Notes: generated by a model not told the origin, from the letters alone. Shown: positions 37,374 through 49,499, counted from the first letter of the stretch. The stretch is 64,000 nucleotides of DNA from Arctopsyche grandis (GCF_051622035.1 NC_135356.1:24334839-24398838); one strand, 5' to 3'. Program-made: numbers and translations.

Positions 37374-37970
37374 TCTTATAAAATTTGCATTATATGTACA
37401 TATGTACATATATAGGTTCTCATTATCTCTCATATATATTTTTACTTCACTCATAGGCTATATATTGAATACCTTGCATTGAATTATATTGTAATCTAAT
37501 ATGTAATTTCGAAAGAGACTTTGTATACCTATGAACATATATATGTACATATGTAACCTTGGTTTGTTGGTTCGTAAACAATACATTTTATTTATTTTTT
37601 CTCGATTCATAGGCACCGATTCGATTTTTTTTCGATTCAAAGGATTCGGAAGCTCCGGGGGTGAAGGACCCGGGGGCGAAGTCTCCGGAGGCGAAGTCCC
37701 CGGGGGCGAAGTCCCGAGGGTCACTGGGGGCGAAGATGCCGAGGGTGAAGGCGCCTTCGCACCGGGGGCGAAGGCGCCGGGGGCTACCAGATTCTGGTAT
37801 ACATATAATTTCGAAAGAGACTTAGTATATAAATATGTTTGTTTGTTCGTGACAGTCAATATATTAAAAAAATCAAATGAGTATTCAAATAAATTTATAT
37901 AAAATAAAACTATTCAAATAAATTAAAAAAAAAAGTTTACCGTTAGATTAATCATGTTTTAGCGGTTTAT
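37374..37970 (+). mobile_element. Helitron with GC-rich minisatellite cargo, 3' truncated
   Basis: Starts A|TCTTATAAAATTTGCATT. It contains two further family heads (TCTAATATGTAATTTCGAAA at 37494, TAATTTCGAAAGAGACTTAG at 37806) and a GGGGGCGAAG-based array (37640-37790). Homologous to 43177-43670 but ends at ..AGCGGTTTATAAAATC without the terminal hairpin. Confidence 0.7.
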
Positions 37971-38890
37971 AAAATCAAAGTGGTGAAATAATCAAAAAAA
38001 TTTCCCGTACGTAATTTTGCGAACGTTTTTTAATAATTACGTGCTTTGATAAGAAAAATCGGTCAAAACAATTCCAGCAATGCCGCATTATTCTGCCAGT
38101 AACACTTATCGTTAATTATTATTTGATAGTGAATTTTGTGGTACTGCACAGCGTTTGCCAAAGTAAGTGAATTGGCGGTCGGACACATCCCGTTGGCAAA
38201 TTGACACATAACACGTTAAGCGACTGTGTTTTAGAAATACACCCATCCCTCGTTTTACGGAAGAGATCCGTCCATGCAAATTGAAAATCCGTATATCGAA
38301 CGATTCCGCTCGAGAACTCTCTCTAAAATCCTTTGTCGCTGATTCAAATAGGTTTTCTACCCTTTCTTGGATGAACACAATATTGAAATTTTCTATCCAT
38401 TCACATAACAAAAAGATTTTCTTTAAACATCTTTTCGTTACATGTTACTTGTGTGTAAAGTTTGAATTTTCAGATTAAATCAGAGTATTCAACCGTCTCA
38501 TTTCCTTCAAATCACGTCGTCTTGAAATAACATGGAAGTTTCACTTAGTCTGTGCATTGCCTCACGTAGATTCAATTTTTATTATTAGGCAACGATTCGA
38601 ATAGTCGAAATTTTTTAATAAATTACTAAAATAATAACTTTTACGAAAATTTTAGTCATAATAATGTTGTTACAAATGAATCGTCAAGCCACTTATTAGT
38701 ATGAGTTTTTTTACCAAACAGACAATAGTCAAGCAGTCAGTGACCGATAATATAACTTGACAATATATTATTTACTGACCAAATCAAACGTAGCAACTGA
38801 CTTGATAAATACAGGCCTTTAAATAATATATATAAAAGCGGACGGGATGTATAATACGTACCTACAGATGTATGTATGTTTTATCAATAA
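37971..38890. other. No recognised gene
   Basis: 38100-38480 is slightly GC-richer (CATCCCTCGTTTTACGGA). A minus-strand frame there has no motif. Confidence 0.35.
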
Positions 38891-39115
38891 ATAGTTGTTT
38901 TATCAGTCTTCGCTCAGTATATGCAATATTAACAGCTTAAACATGGCGAATCTAATAGTAAATATTCATTTTTTATTACAAATAAATATTTGAATCGAAA
39001 AAAATATAACAACCGATTGAATTGTCGTCATAGAAACTTTGTTTTGTTTTCGAAGTTCCCAACCAAAGATACAAAACATACAAAGTCTCTTTCGAAATTA
39101 TATATTATATTTAGA
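38891..39115 (-). mobile_element. Short Helitron, 225 bp
   Basis: Minus strand A|TCTAAATATAATATATAATTT.. TCGAAAGAGACTTTGTATG ..CTGAGCGAAGACTGATAAAA..CTA. Family ends are present but mutated. Confidence 0.7.
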
Positions 39116-39239
39116 TAAATGTCAAAGATTTATCCATCAAGATATAACAGTTTGTTGTTATTATTATTAAGGTTATTATTATTTTGATGTTATGATTGTG
39201 TGACTGGTCACAGTAACACGTTAGAACTGGTTTTATTCC

Positions 39240-39340
39240 GATTTATGGCGATTTTAATTCCGGTTCCGGTTTTGGTTCTGGTTCCGAATCCCGATTTCAG
39301 TTCCGATTCCCTATTCGTGTTGCAGTTCCGATTCTTGATT
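39240..39340 (+). repeat. Degenerate GGTTCC/GATTCC tract
   Basis: Runs of ATTCCGGTTCCGGTTTTGGT-like hexamers, similar in style to 8481-8620 and 39870-40060. Confidence 0.6.
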
Positions 39341-39361
39341 AATTTTTTATTTTTATTTTAT

Positions 39362-39760
39362 TTAATCAACCTATGTACACTCTTCACTACAGATCGCTCC
39401 AATGCGATGAGTGTACTATATAGATCAAGAAACACACCAAATTACATATATGTATATGTACATACATAATTCGAAATTATACATGACACATATTGCAAAG
39501 TGCATTGCAAACATCGTATACAATACGATCAACAAATATTTATACAAAAATACGAATTTTATACAATAATCATCAATCAGAGACATTTATGGAGATAAAC
39601 CCGGTGAATTTTCAGATATAATATACATAATCAAGAGAAATTGGGAGGGAAAGTCAATTTTGCAGGAATCGTTTCAATGAAAAGTGTTTCAATGGTCACA
39701 AACCAAGGTCTGGTCAGCAGCAACCTGTGTGACTCGAACTCGTAACCACTAGTCCTATGT
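39362..39760 (-). repeat. tRNA-derived SINE
   Basis: The minus-strand head with GAGTTCGAGTCACAC-type B box near 39735 is followed by CTGCTGACCAGACC and GAAACGATTCC. The tail hairpin GTACACTC..GAGTGTAC (39371-39414) has the core GCATTGGAG..CTGTA. Confidence 0.72.
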
Positions 39761-39869
39761 ATATATGTATATACAAATAGAAGGGATGTATGTATGTGGG
39801 TATGTTTGTATGTGGAGAGTGCATCTAATATAAAAAAAAAACAAATTTTAAAATTATCAAAAGTTATTG

Positions 39870-40060
39870 TGTTGATTTCGATGTCGATTCCGATTTCGTT
39901 GACTTTGACTTCGATTGCAATTTCAATTTCAATTTCGGTTCCAACTTCGGTTGCGACTTTGGTTCTGACTTCGGTTGCGACTTCGGTTCCAATGATTTTG
40001 ACTTCGACCGCGATTACAATTTTGGTTCTGACTTCGGATCTGACTTCAGTTACGAGTAGG
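39870..40060 (+). repeat. Degenerate hexanucleotide array
   Basis: About thirty units of GA(T/C)TT(T/C)G or GGTT(C/G)(C/T)GA type, e.g. TCGGTTGCGACTTCGGTTCC. The open frame rich in Ile/Thr/Ser across it simply reflects the hexamer. Confidence 0.8.
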
Positions 40061-41439
40061 ATTACGACAACAATTGTTGTTGTTTGTTATTAATATTATA
40101 TCAATTCCTTTTTATGTGAAATATCAACGGGAACAACACTAGTTGTATTATATATTAGCAAAAATATCGTTATAACACAAATATTTCAAGACATTATGTA
40201 TACATTTGCATGTTTATCCGCTACGAAAATCTGCAGCTCTGACTAAATAATTCATACTACTCTAACTTGAAAAACTTTTTGAAGGCTTTCGTTTCCAACT
40301 CTCATCTGTCCGAGAAATGTACATATATTATTTAAATTGTGTATTGTATTTCATTTCTGTAGCATATTTATGTATTTTGAAATGTTATATAATTACATAA
40401 GCTTTCAAAAGCGAGTAAAAAACATTCATAGGAGGATTACGAGTATTATTCAAGAGATACATATATCTACATACATAAGAAGGAGGGTGTTTCGTTTCAG
40501 AATTTAATTTATTATTTAGTATTCGGACAAATGGAATTGAATGTATGTATGTCCACACGTCACACTGCTAGGGCTCGAGCCCTTTCTTTATAGGGAAGTC
40601 AGACGGGACAAGTTACCCATATCACGTTTGGTTTTTGCGAATCAGATATGTACAATAATACATTAGAAAATGTGAAGTCAAAGCGTTCATCGTAGTGCAC
40701 CTAGTTTTGCATTGTTGGGTTTCGGAAAGAAAAATAGTTATGGAGGTACGCGCACCACATGTTGACATGCCGTGTGAAGCCATTTGTCGGTGCATTGGCG
40801 CACGACAGGACGTATTGTGCACACGCCATTAGCCACAGTATACACATACAATACATAACAATACACACGCCAATGTATATATGTAGTGTATAAAATATGT
40901 AATAGATAGACTGCCCTGAAAGTTAGGTGGAAAATGGTTGGGAAAATTCGACGGGAAGTTGTAGTTTTTCCGGATCGGATTTAAGCGGTGTATAAATCGC
41001 TGCTAATTTTTTACATACCTCCTTTACGTTTCACTTACGATTAAAATTCGGGAAAAATTTTGCCTCTTATCCGATCGTTTCCATACTTTGCCATATTGTT
41101 CATTTTGGTCATCAATATAAGTAAATGGATCCTCCGCCATTACGATAGAGATACAATATCGTTTAAGACGCGTTTGAAGTTTGCAAATTTGAAATTTGGG
41201 TGACGTCTATGTAGTCTTTAGTTTTATACATAGATAGCGGTAGTAAAATAAAATTATTGGTATTTTAATTCCTAATAATAATTTATATATCTTAATATTA
41301 TATACAATACTAAAGAGGTTTGTTTTTAAAAAACTTTTTTTTACAAGGTTATTTTTACTATATCTACAATTTCAAAAGAAGAAGTGCAATCTTGATAAAA
41401 TTCGACCTCGGGATTTTGACTTGATTTGATTACTGATCC
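40061..41439. other. No gene; part of repeat Y at 41075-41230
   Basis: CCGATCGTTTCCATACTTTG.. matches 36680. The GC-richer 40555-40860 has no recognised motif. Confidence 0.35.
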
Positions 41440-41850
41440 CTTACTTTACTTTATCTATGTACGTAGTAACAATAGATGAAGTTTTGTGATCATGCGTAAA
41501 TCCAAACTCAAGATTTTGACTGATTCGAACTCAGATTCGATTACTGATCGCGTTTTCATGATCTAGAAAAAATATGTGTGTGTCTGTGAGTCTGGGTGTG
41601 TGTCTGTGTCAGTGTATTTTGGGGATTTTTTGAACACCGTTCGTCCTATCGAACCGAAACTTAGTATCGGTTACTGAAATTCTTATCATTACTACGTAAT
41701 TTTTATTTAAATTTTTACGTTGACCAGAAATGGTATCTCCCAAGCCGCTAATCAAATCGAACTGATTTTTTTACATGTAATAGAAATTATAAATTTTAAA
41801 CCCCAAATTTTTTCAATATTTTTTACTAAGCCGGAAGCAGTACTTTTAAA
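41440..41850 (+). repeat. Dispersed repeat R, copy 5
   Basis: ACTTTATCTATGTACGTAGT, ACAATAGATGAAG, GATCGCGTTTTCATGATC, GTGTATTTTGGGGATTTTTT, GACCAGAAATGGTA. Confidence 0.75.
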
Positions 41851-43176
41851 ATTCTTTGTCATAATAGGCCATATAAGCATGTATATTTTTAAAAGCAGTA
41901 TTCATATCAACGAAAAATATTTTGAATCATAATTCATATGTATGTACGTATATATGTATGTACATAATGTTCGTTGACATGGGCCAATCTAAAAAGTGAA
42001 AAAGGTTTTTATAAATGCCAAAAGATAAAAGGATTTCATGCAATAAAATATTTGTGATTGCTGGCGGAAAAGCATACGCAAATAGGGATTTAATCCGCAC
42101 CCATGTCAGTGAGATATTTTAATTTTTCTTTTTTACTCTTTGCAAAGATTTAGGATTTCATATGCTGAAAGGGTTTTATAACGAAAGGTTAAAATTTACG
42201 ATAGAAAAAGACTTAAATGTTTTTTTTAATAAAGAAAAGACTTTAAATTTTAAATTTGCCATTGTATTATACTTATTTGAGTTGATTATATCGAAGAAAA
42301 TGAAACTTTCAAATTACTCGACATGCTTCCAATATGTTACTAATAATGTAATGCAAATATAATAAAAAAGCGATATATTTTTCAACGTTTGAAGACGAGA
42401 TTATTCGAAACAATTCAGAGTATTGAAATAGATGATGAATACTAAAATGTTAAATTAATTGTAGAACAAAAATATTTGATTCCGAAACTTGGGTCAGCAA
42501 TAAGGCATTGATACTTAATATATGTACATAATAATAAATGGGGATCATTCAAAATATACTAACCAAATAAAATATGTATATTTATTTATATACGATTGGT
42601 TTGATTCTCAGTAATGAAATTCGGTTTCAGCCTGAATGCATAGATCACGTGACTCGGAGCGTACAGTAATCTGAATGGCTTCAGAGCGAGCTTTTCCGGA
42701 AGTTCAATTTCAAATTGGTAATTGGGTTCCGGTCGGTTTTGCGGGATCCATCATCCTCCCTTTTCCCACCCCTTGGATGATTGATGACGTCGCGGTCGCT
42801 AATTAAAATCTCTGACAACGATAATCCAACCGGTTAAAATGTTGACCTGTAATGGAAAAACGTGTCCGAATTACGTGACGGTCCGGATGGAAAAATTAAG
42901 TGGTAGGGATTATTATGGTATTTGGTATTTATGTACAAAGGTTTGGTCATACATACATAGGTGTCACCTTGGGCAACTTGTAGTGGCACCTATGGTTGTG
43001 GTTAATATATAATGGATAAATAAATACATATGTAAATATGTAAAATCCATTTTTATTGTCAATATTATGTAAAAAAATATATTGAAATACTGTGTGTTTC
43101 CGTTTTTGATAAATAAATATGTATCAGAAACAAATGTGTGCATGTACATTGAAATTGTCTTCGTGATCAATGATAA
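41851..43176. other. No recognised gene
   Basis: AT-rich with one GC-richer stretch (42620-42900). No family motif. Confidence 0.35.
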
Positions 43177-43670
43177 TCTAATATATAATTTGCATTATAT
43201 GTACATATTTAGATTCTCATTATCTCTCATATATGTATATTTTTACTTCACTCATAGGTTATATATTGAATACCTTGTATTGAATTATATTGTAATCTAA
43301 TATATAATTTCTAAAGAGACTTTGTATATATTTGCATATATGTAACCTTGGTTGGTTGGTTCGTAGACAACACATTCGATTTTTATTTCGACTCATAGGC
43401 ACCGATTCGATTTTTTTCGATTTAAAGGATAAGTTTCCGGGGGGACCGCCGGATTCTGGTATACATATTATTTCGAAAGAGACTTAGTATATATGTATGT
43501 ATGTTTGTTTGTTCGTGACAGTCGATTTACTAAAAAAAAAATGAGTGTTCAAATAAATTTATATAAAATAAAACTATTCAAATAAATTTAATAAAATGTT
43601 TACGATTAGATTAATCATGTTTAAGCAATTTATATTACAAATACCGAGCGAAGCTGGGTGAAACCCTTAG
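43177..43670 (+). mobile_element. Helitron, 494 bp, with three nested 5' heads
   Basis: A|TCTAATATATAATTTGCATT (43177), TCTAATATATAATTTCTAAA (43297) and ATTATTTCGAAAGAGACTTA (43467) share one 3' end ACCGAGCGAAGCTGGGTGAA..CTTAG|T. Confidence 0.8.
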
Positions 43671-44529
43671 TATGTATATATTTTTTAAAATAAGTTTTTT
43701 TTATTTTATTATATTAACGTGAGTTGTGAGATGAAAATGCCATGAACTTGTTAAGAAATTGACTTATTTTGGCGAATTTCAAACATTACCAATAAATTTA
43801 AAACGCTTGTTTTTCTTTATTGTTGCTTTTTGGGCCGTAAAATGTGTTCGACGATCCGAGGCTTGCACACCCCTGGTTAAACACAATTGATTCCGTTCAT
43901 AGTAGGGAAATTCGTTTAATGGGAAATGCGTCCAGCCATTGCGAGACAGGCAATGTCTTCCTTGTAACCGTTTGAGAAGCACGACTGGAAATCGAGAAGA
44001 CATTTCCGCTTTTCTTGTTGTATGCCAATCGCACATGTGTCACCCAAGATCCTGGGAGGATGGAGGAAACGGAAAGAGCGGAAATAGGGGGGGGGGAGGG
44101 GTTGGGTGGAAATGGTGGTGGTAACGATGCGTGAAGCTGGCGACGCGTTTACAACCCCCACACAAGGGGTTGATTTGCCTTAGAGATTTTTCGATACGGA
44201 GTTCTGCCTACAAATGCTCAAGCAACTTTCTGTCGAACAACGTGGGAGAGCCTATGGAGAACAGCGGCGATGAACCTGTGCCACGCGTGCCATACATGAC
44301 ACTTAATATTTTTACATGCTTGATAGAAAAGAAATGGGTTTGATTTAAAAATCCAGTGTGTGTGTTGTGTGTGTATGTTGGAGTTGCGGCATCTTAGCAT
44401 TTCACGCGGAGTCGGAATCAGTGTCGGAGTCGTAAAAAGTCAACCGACTCGGACTCCTTTTTATTATTTTCATTAATTAATAGTATTAAGATATTTTTTC
44501 AACTAGGGTTTCCATTTTTTTTAAGTATG
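43671..44529. other. No recognised gene
   Basis: 44030-44340 is GC-rich, with a G run at 44087-44100. Frames there are short and motif-free. 44405-44455 has degenerate GGAGTCGGA-type repeats. Confidence 0.35.
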
Positions 44530-44825
44530 TAAATGCATTAGTTGTAGTTGAACCGATCATTTAAAAATCATTCATACAAAATGTAAATGCATTCACCCCC
44601 CTACTCGACCCGTGGTGGCCAATTACATTTCGTTTTGGTTTCACATTGTATTTTGGTCAAGAAATACAAAATTGTTCGTGCATATGGTGGTTGGCAGAAT
44701 CTGCCTTTTATTTTTTTGTTTGTTTTGAGTTCGTGTTTTGTATTTTGAAATATTTACGTTAATCAAATTTTAATATAAAATGCGTAAGTTGTAGATATTA
44801 ATAATTTATTTACGGAATACGTGTA
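44530..44825 (+). repeat. Repeat X, left part
   Basis: Aligns with 31890-32157 (GGCCAATTACATTTCGTTTT, TTGGTCAAGAAATACAAAA, TATTTTGAAATATTTACGTT). The Helitron boundary is at the same base. Confidence 0.72.
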
Positions 44826-45200
44826 TCTAATATATAATTTGGAAAGAGACTTTGTATATACATATGTATGTATGTATGTATCCTTGGTTGTTCGTTCGTA
44901 GATCCGTGACGTCATCGAACAAATGATTCAATTTTTTTTTTATTCATAGGGGCCGATTCGATTTAGGCGCTGATTCTATTAGGGTGGTGCCGAGGGTGAA
45001 GCCCTAGAGAGTAAAGGCTCAGGGAGCGCCGTGGGCGAAGCCCTAGAGGGTAAAGGCTCAGGGGGCGCCGTGGGCGAAGCCCTAGAGGACAAAGGCTCAG
45101 GGGGCACCGAAGGCGAAGACCCAAAGGGAAAAGGCTCAAAGGGCGGCGAGGGCGAAGCCCTAGAGGGCAAAGGCTCAGGGGGGCGTGTTTTGTGACACAA
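44826..45200 (+). mobile_element. Helitron 5' part with 48-bp minisatellite cargo
   Basis: A|TCTAATATATAATTTGGAAA..GACTTTGTATATACATATG. No terminal ACCGAGCGAAGC end is seen downstream, so the 3' part is lost. Confidence 0.7.
44985..45185. repeat. 48-bp minisatellite, about four units
   Basis: Units of GGGCGAAGCCCTAGAGGGTA + AAGGCTCAGGGGGCGCCGTG. A multiple of 3 keeps frames open on both strands (16-residue PLSLYPLGLRPRR-type repeats). No other sign of coding. Confidence 0.85.
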
Positions 45201-45960
45201 ACAGTGACGGCTCGTGGAGAGGAATTGCTGCGTTGCAGCACACCCAGAAAAATTATGGAAAATTTACGTTTGTATACATAAATTGCGAATACATATACAT
45301 ACGTACATATGTATGTAATTAAAATAAAAATTATTAGATATTCAACATACTCGTTATTAATGAGTATGTCAAATATCTAAATGACTTTTTTCGTATTTTT
45401 TCTGAGAGTGCTACAGCGCCGCAGCTCCTATACATTAGTACTACGTCTGTTTGTCGTAAACACGTCCGACCGCGTGCATGATTCGTGCCTCTGGATACAA
45501 ACACGTCCAGTGTATGAATTTACATGCACCGTGGTTACTAGTGATTTAATATAAGCTCTTTGTTTTATAGTTTGAGTAGTAATTGTCTTGGAAATAGGTA
45601 ATGATTTCTTTTTTATATTGCAATACAGGCTTAAAAAGGTTCGTAGCCGCTGATCTTTGTAGAAGGATATGTGGTGGGACGGGGTTAGATTCGGTGGAGA
45701 GAGAAGAGAGAAAGAGAAAGGGGTGGTGGTCGATTAAGCCAAACTTGAGTTTTAATTAAATAGTAGCGGAGTGATTGCAACTCAGCCCCAAACTTAATAA
45801 CTAGTAAAGTCCTCCCCGTAACTTTCGGTGTGACGTGTAACTGCTCTTGAGAAGTCTAGATAACCCTTTCTATGCCTCACGTGACGTTTTGACCATTTAC
45901 CAAGGGAAATAGAACAATCAATTAATTTTAGAAAAATTGGGTGTGTGCGATACGTTGCAT

Positions 45961-45991
45961 CCGGAATGCACCCGCCCAGGGTGCATTCCGG
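45961..45991. repeat. Perfect 13-bp hairpin
   Basis: CCGGAATGCACCC, loop GCCCA, GGGTGCATTCCGG. The GC-rich stem stands out in AT-rich flanks. The context 45201-46477 has no recognised gene. Confidence 0.75.
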
Positions 45992-46479
45992 GGCATCACA
46001 TTGCGTTATCAATATATATGTATATAAAAAAACAATACCGAAATCATACATAATAACTTGATGATCTTACTTTACTACCTTTGTATATTAAACTAATTTT
46101 CAAAAAAGAAATGTATGTACATATGTGAAGTTTCCGAGTACTTTTTTTGCTCGGAATATCAATGTGCAATGTCATAAGTTCAAAGGTTATCTAAAAGGGT
46201 GACCAATTTTAAGATGACCCACATATGTATATAACAACACCTACTACACAATATTACATTGTATTTATTTTATTATCCTTTGAATTTTGTTTATTATTTA
46301 CAACTTTGAAGTTTGTGCGATACGATATTTATGCATTCGATTTTTAAAGCAGTTGACTTTCATTGCTACGAATTTTCAATGTCTGCTATGTAGTGAAAGT
46401 TATTCTGAATTGTTAGACTGAAGCGTTTCGTTTTACATATGTGCGGTCTAGATTTTCTCCGTTTGCTCAAACCAACAAT

Positions 46480-46760
46480 ATAGCTTAGTAGTAGTTAGCG
46501 TATAATGCTAACAATTGAGGGGTCTGGTATTCGATTTCTGATCCAGTGTTGCTGGTCAAACCTGGTTATTTATTTCAGTTTAAGTTTGGACCATTGTGGC
46601 ATTACAGGAGTCTTAAATGCGCCACAATGCTCGAAAACATACAGAGATATGAGAAAATAAAATATATACATATGTATGTACATATATACATAGACAAAAA
46701 TACATTTATACATAATTATAAAAAAAAACTTAAGTATTATAATAATAGCAGATAAAGTAA
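46480..46760 (+). repeat. tRNA-derived SINE, inverted-loop subfamily
   Basis: Head AGCTTAGTAGTAGTTAGCG and B-box-like GGTATTCGATTTC, then CCAGTGTTGCTGGTCA. Tail hairpin CATTGTGGC (46592-46600)/GCCACAATG (46621-46629) as at 814-851. Confidence 0.65.
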
Positions 46761-46904
46761 AAATATCAAATAATAAAATACAAATTAGGGAATGTCTTGT
46801 AACTACAGCTAGTACCAATTTATAAGAAACAGTCGCAAATATAAAACATCCTTGTAAGATCCAAATGGAAGAAAGAAGATCAAAATTCCACTCACATACA
46901 TATA

Positions 46905-47155
46905 CATTTGTATGTGACTCTAGGTCGATTGTTTCCTATCAGAGTTTGCCAATTTATCTAATTTAATTGTTGGGACGGTTCCTACCAAATGGGTCAACTA
47001 TTTGTCATCATTGTTTTAATTTAATTTCAATATTAATAATAATAATATTTTAAATTTATAGAATATATACAAATGTATATGTATGTAAATAAAGGTGGCC
47101 ATAGGTGTCGTTTTGGAGGCAATCCCGTAATGACACTATGGTAAAATAATTAAAA
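46905..47155 (+). repeat. SINE 3' half
   Basis: GACTCTAGGTCGATTGTTTC, TTGTTGGGACGGTTCC body, tail hairpin CCATAGGTGTC..GACACTATGG (47099-47142) and (TAAAAT)n end. Confidence 0.7.
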
Positions 47156-48476
47156 TAAGTTTATATGAGATGAGAATGAATTTGATTAAAAAAAGTAAAT
47201 GTTGACACTGTTCTCGTGAGTTGTGAAGGAGCGGTAGAAGGTCGCGTTTGGATAGCCATCTGTCACTGCTTCGATCTGACACACAATTCTGATGTAATTT
47301 TTAATGAGTTCGTAAATAATTAAAACTCCTCGTTTAATGTTCGAGACATTATGTACATATGTAGGTAAAATATCAAAGCGATATGTAGAGTAGAAGTGGT
47401 TCAAAATCCGATCAAAAATTTTTAAAGGGAAGGAATTTCTTGGAATTTGACCGAGTGAAGCTAGTAGAAGCTAGTGAAGCTTGTCAAAAAAGTTAAAATT
47501 TAAAAATAAATAAAAATCACAATTATTTTCATGCATTTTGGAAATCAGGCTTTATAAAAATTAGCAAACTTGACGAAAGCAGTTTGTAGAGTTGATTTTC
47601 GACAAGGACTCTGATTTAATTTAATTTGTAAATTATTAATTAAGGAAATTTCCGCCAAAAAGTCGTAATCCACCTGCACGATCTCGGCCGAGGGCTGAGC
47701 GACCTGTCAGTTGCCTCCGCTCAGCCGTTCGACTTTTAAATTTGAGATGATATCTTGTTAATTAATTTTATGTGCTCGGATCAAATCTGTTCAAAGGGCT
47801 CCCCCGGTTGGTTTTGATGGGTCAGTGACGTCACCGACCCAAGTACCTAGAGTTTATTAAAAATACATAATCGCAGATGTCGAAGGGTAGGGTCTTTTCC
47901 CTCCTCATTTTGGCGTACAATAATTTCGATTCCATTACGCTGTATATATGTACATACATATGTATGTATGTATGTATGTATGTACTTTCCTCTCAAGGAG
48001 AGAGGGGACGGAAACGAGTGAGGGAGAGGTAGGTGGGAAAAAATTAATTTCTATTGTTGTGGGAAAATCGCTAACGCTGAAAGCTTTTCACGTGGAGCGC
48101 TTTCGTATGTACCAGTATGTACATACATACATACATACGTACAACAAAGGAATGTATGTCTCGATTATCCGATTCATACACCCAGACCACAATTTATTTT
48201 CTCTTTGTCAATGTACGTAAGTATGTCTATGCACGTAGTAATATAATAAGAACATGATTGAAAAGTGTACAAACACAGCATTCTACTTGGAAAAAAGTTT
48301 TAGAAAATATTCAACGAAGTTCAATAATGCTATTTAGCACAGCTTTACATATCGATTTTTTTAAATTATTTTATATGCACCGAAAAAAGTATTAGATGAA
48401 AAGTTCCATAATTGGAAAATACGAACAAACAGTATCATATAGGTACATATATAGTGTACATATAATATGTATATAG
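47156..48476. other. No gene; TATG microsatellites
   Basis: (TATG)n at 47960-47985. 47640-47840 is GC-richer with a short palindrome GGTCAGTGACGTCACCGACC. No coding motif. Confidence 0.35.
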
Positions 48477-48884
48477 CCAGCAGCATAGCTCGGTCGTTAA
48501 GCTTCTGCCTAACACCGAGAGGCGCTGGGTTCGATGCCATGAATTGACAATAATTTTTCTGAGTATATCTGTAGTGCTGCTGGTCAGACCTGGATAATTG
48601 TGACTCCAGGTCGATAGTTTCCTATCAGATTTTGCCAATTTTCTCTGATTTAATTGTTGAAACGGTTCCCGATTAAATTGGCTAAATATCCTTCCTACCT
48701 AATATGTCACCACTATTTGAGATTGATAAATGTACAATAAAACTTATGTACAATTCATAGATGTCTCGTTAATTTGCGAGTTTTTCAGTGTCTCGTAATT
48801 CAGTGACTTGTATAGTAAAAAAAATTGCTGCAATGTTTGTAATTTGCCAGGAAGGCGCATTGGGGTTACCTGTAAGGCCATCTT

Positions 48885-48886
<2 letters not shown>
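48477..48886 (+). repeat. tRNA-derived SINE, full copy
   Basis: Head CCAGCAGCATAGCTCGGTCG, B box GGGTTCGATGCC, body GTGCTGCTGGTCAGACCTGG and GAAACGGTTCCCG. Tail hairpin CCAGGAAGG..(degenerate) at 48847-48886. The minus-strand copy is at 6903-7336. Confidence 0.85.

Positions 48887-48968
<82 letters not shown>
48887..48968. repeat. (TA)n microsatellite on a SINE tail
   Basis: Starts directly at the GGTATA terminus of the SINE. Confidence 0.95.
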
Positions 48969-48975
<7 letters not shown>

Positions 48976-49019
48976 ATAAATAAATATGTATAATATAGTG
49001 CACATATAATATAGTTATA

Positions 49020-49243
49020 CTAGTGTTTTTAGCTGGCTTCACTCGGTATTTATAATATAAACCACTTAAACATGACCAATCTAATAGTAAACATTTTATT
49101 AAATTTATTTGAATAGTTTTATTTTATTAACATTTATTTTAATATTCATTTGATTTTTTTATTAAATTGAATGTCACGGATTTTACGAACTAAGCAAATA
49201 AACATACATACATACAAAGTCTCTTTCGAAATTTTATATTAGA
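49020..49243 (-). mobile_element. Non-autonomous Helitron, 224 bp
   Basis: Minus strand A|TCTAATATAAAATTTCGAAA ... ACCGAGTGAAGCCAGCTAAA..CACTAG|T. Both ends are intact, with A and T flanks. Confidence 0.88.
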
Positions 49244-49499
49244 TAGTGTAAAAACGCTTTTTTTACATAAATGTTCCATTTTCGTCTCTCAACTATTGGA
49301 TAGCATAATATATTCTGGCACTATAATAATAGTAATGAATGTTGATTAATTGTTTTAGTAACTAAGCTAACAAACAGGTACCGTTTTCTAGCATAGCTTC
49401 TATCATTTCCAGCAATGATTCAAATACTTCGTAAATTAGTTGGGGAGGAAGAGAGGGAACTAAAACTTTTATATAATTTTGTATTGTCATTGGAAATAT

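Noticed and set aside
37458..37902. Gly/Glu-rich or Pro/Ser-rich protein
   Set aside because: Translation of the GGGGGCGAAG array and flanking Helitron heads.
39794..40093. Ser/Thr/Ile-rich secreted protein
   Set aside because: Reflects a degenerate hexamer array; no conserved residues outside it.
41720..42362. Short Lys/Phe-rich frames
   Set aside because: Low-complexity AT-rich sequence partly inside repeat R.
44979..45200. CRISPR-like spaced repeats
   Set aside because: Units are directly adjacent without unique spacers and the genome is eukaryotic.
44963..45241. Pro/Leu/Arg-rich repeat protein
   Set aside because: Frames are open on both strands because the minisatellite unit is 48 bp; it is Helitron cargo.
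48477..48550. tRNA gene (A and B boxes present)
   Set aside because: No cloverleaf with paired acceptor arm is seen and the SINE body follows in every copy, so these are SINE heads.
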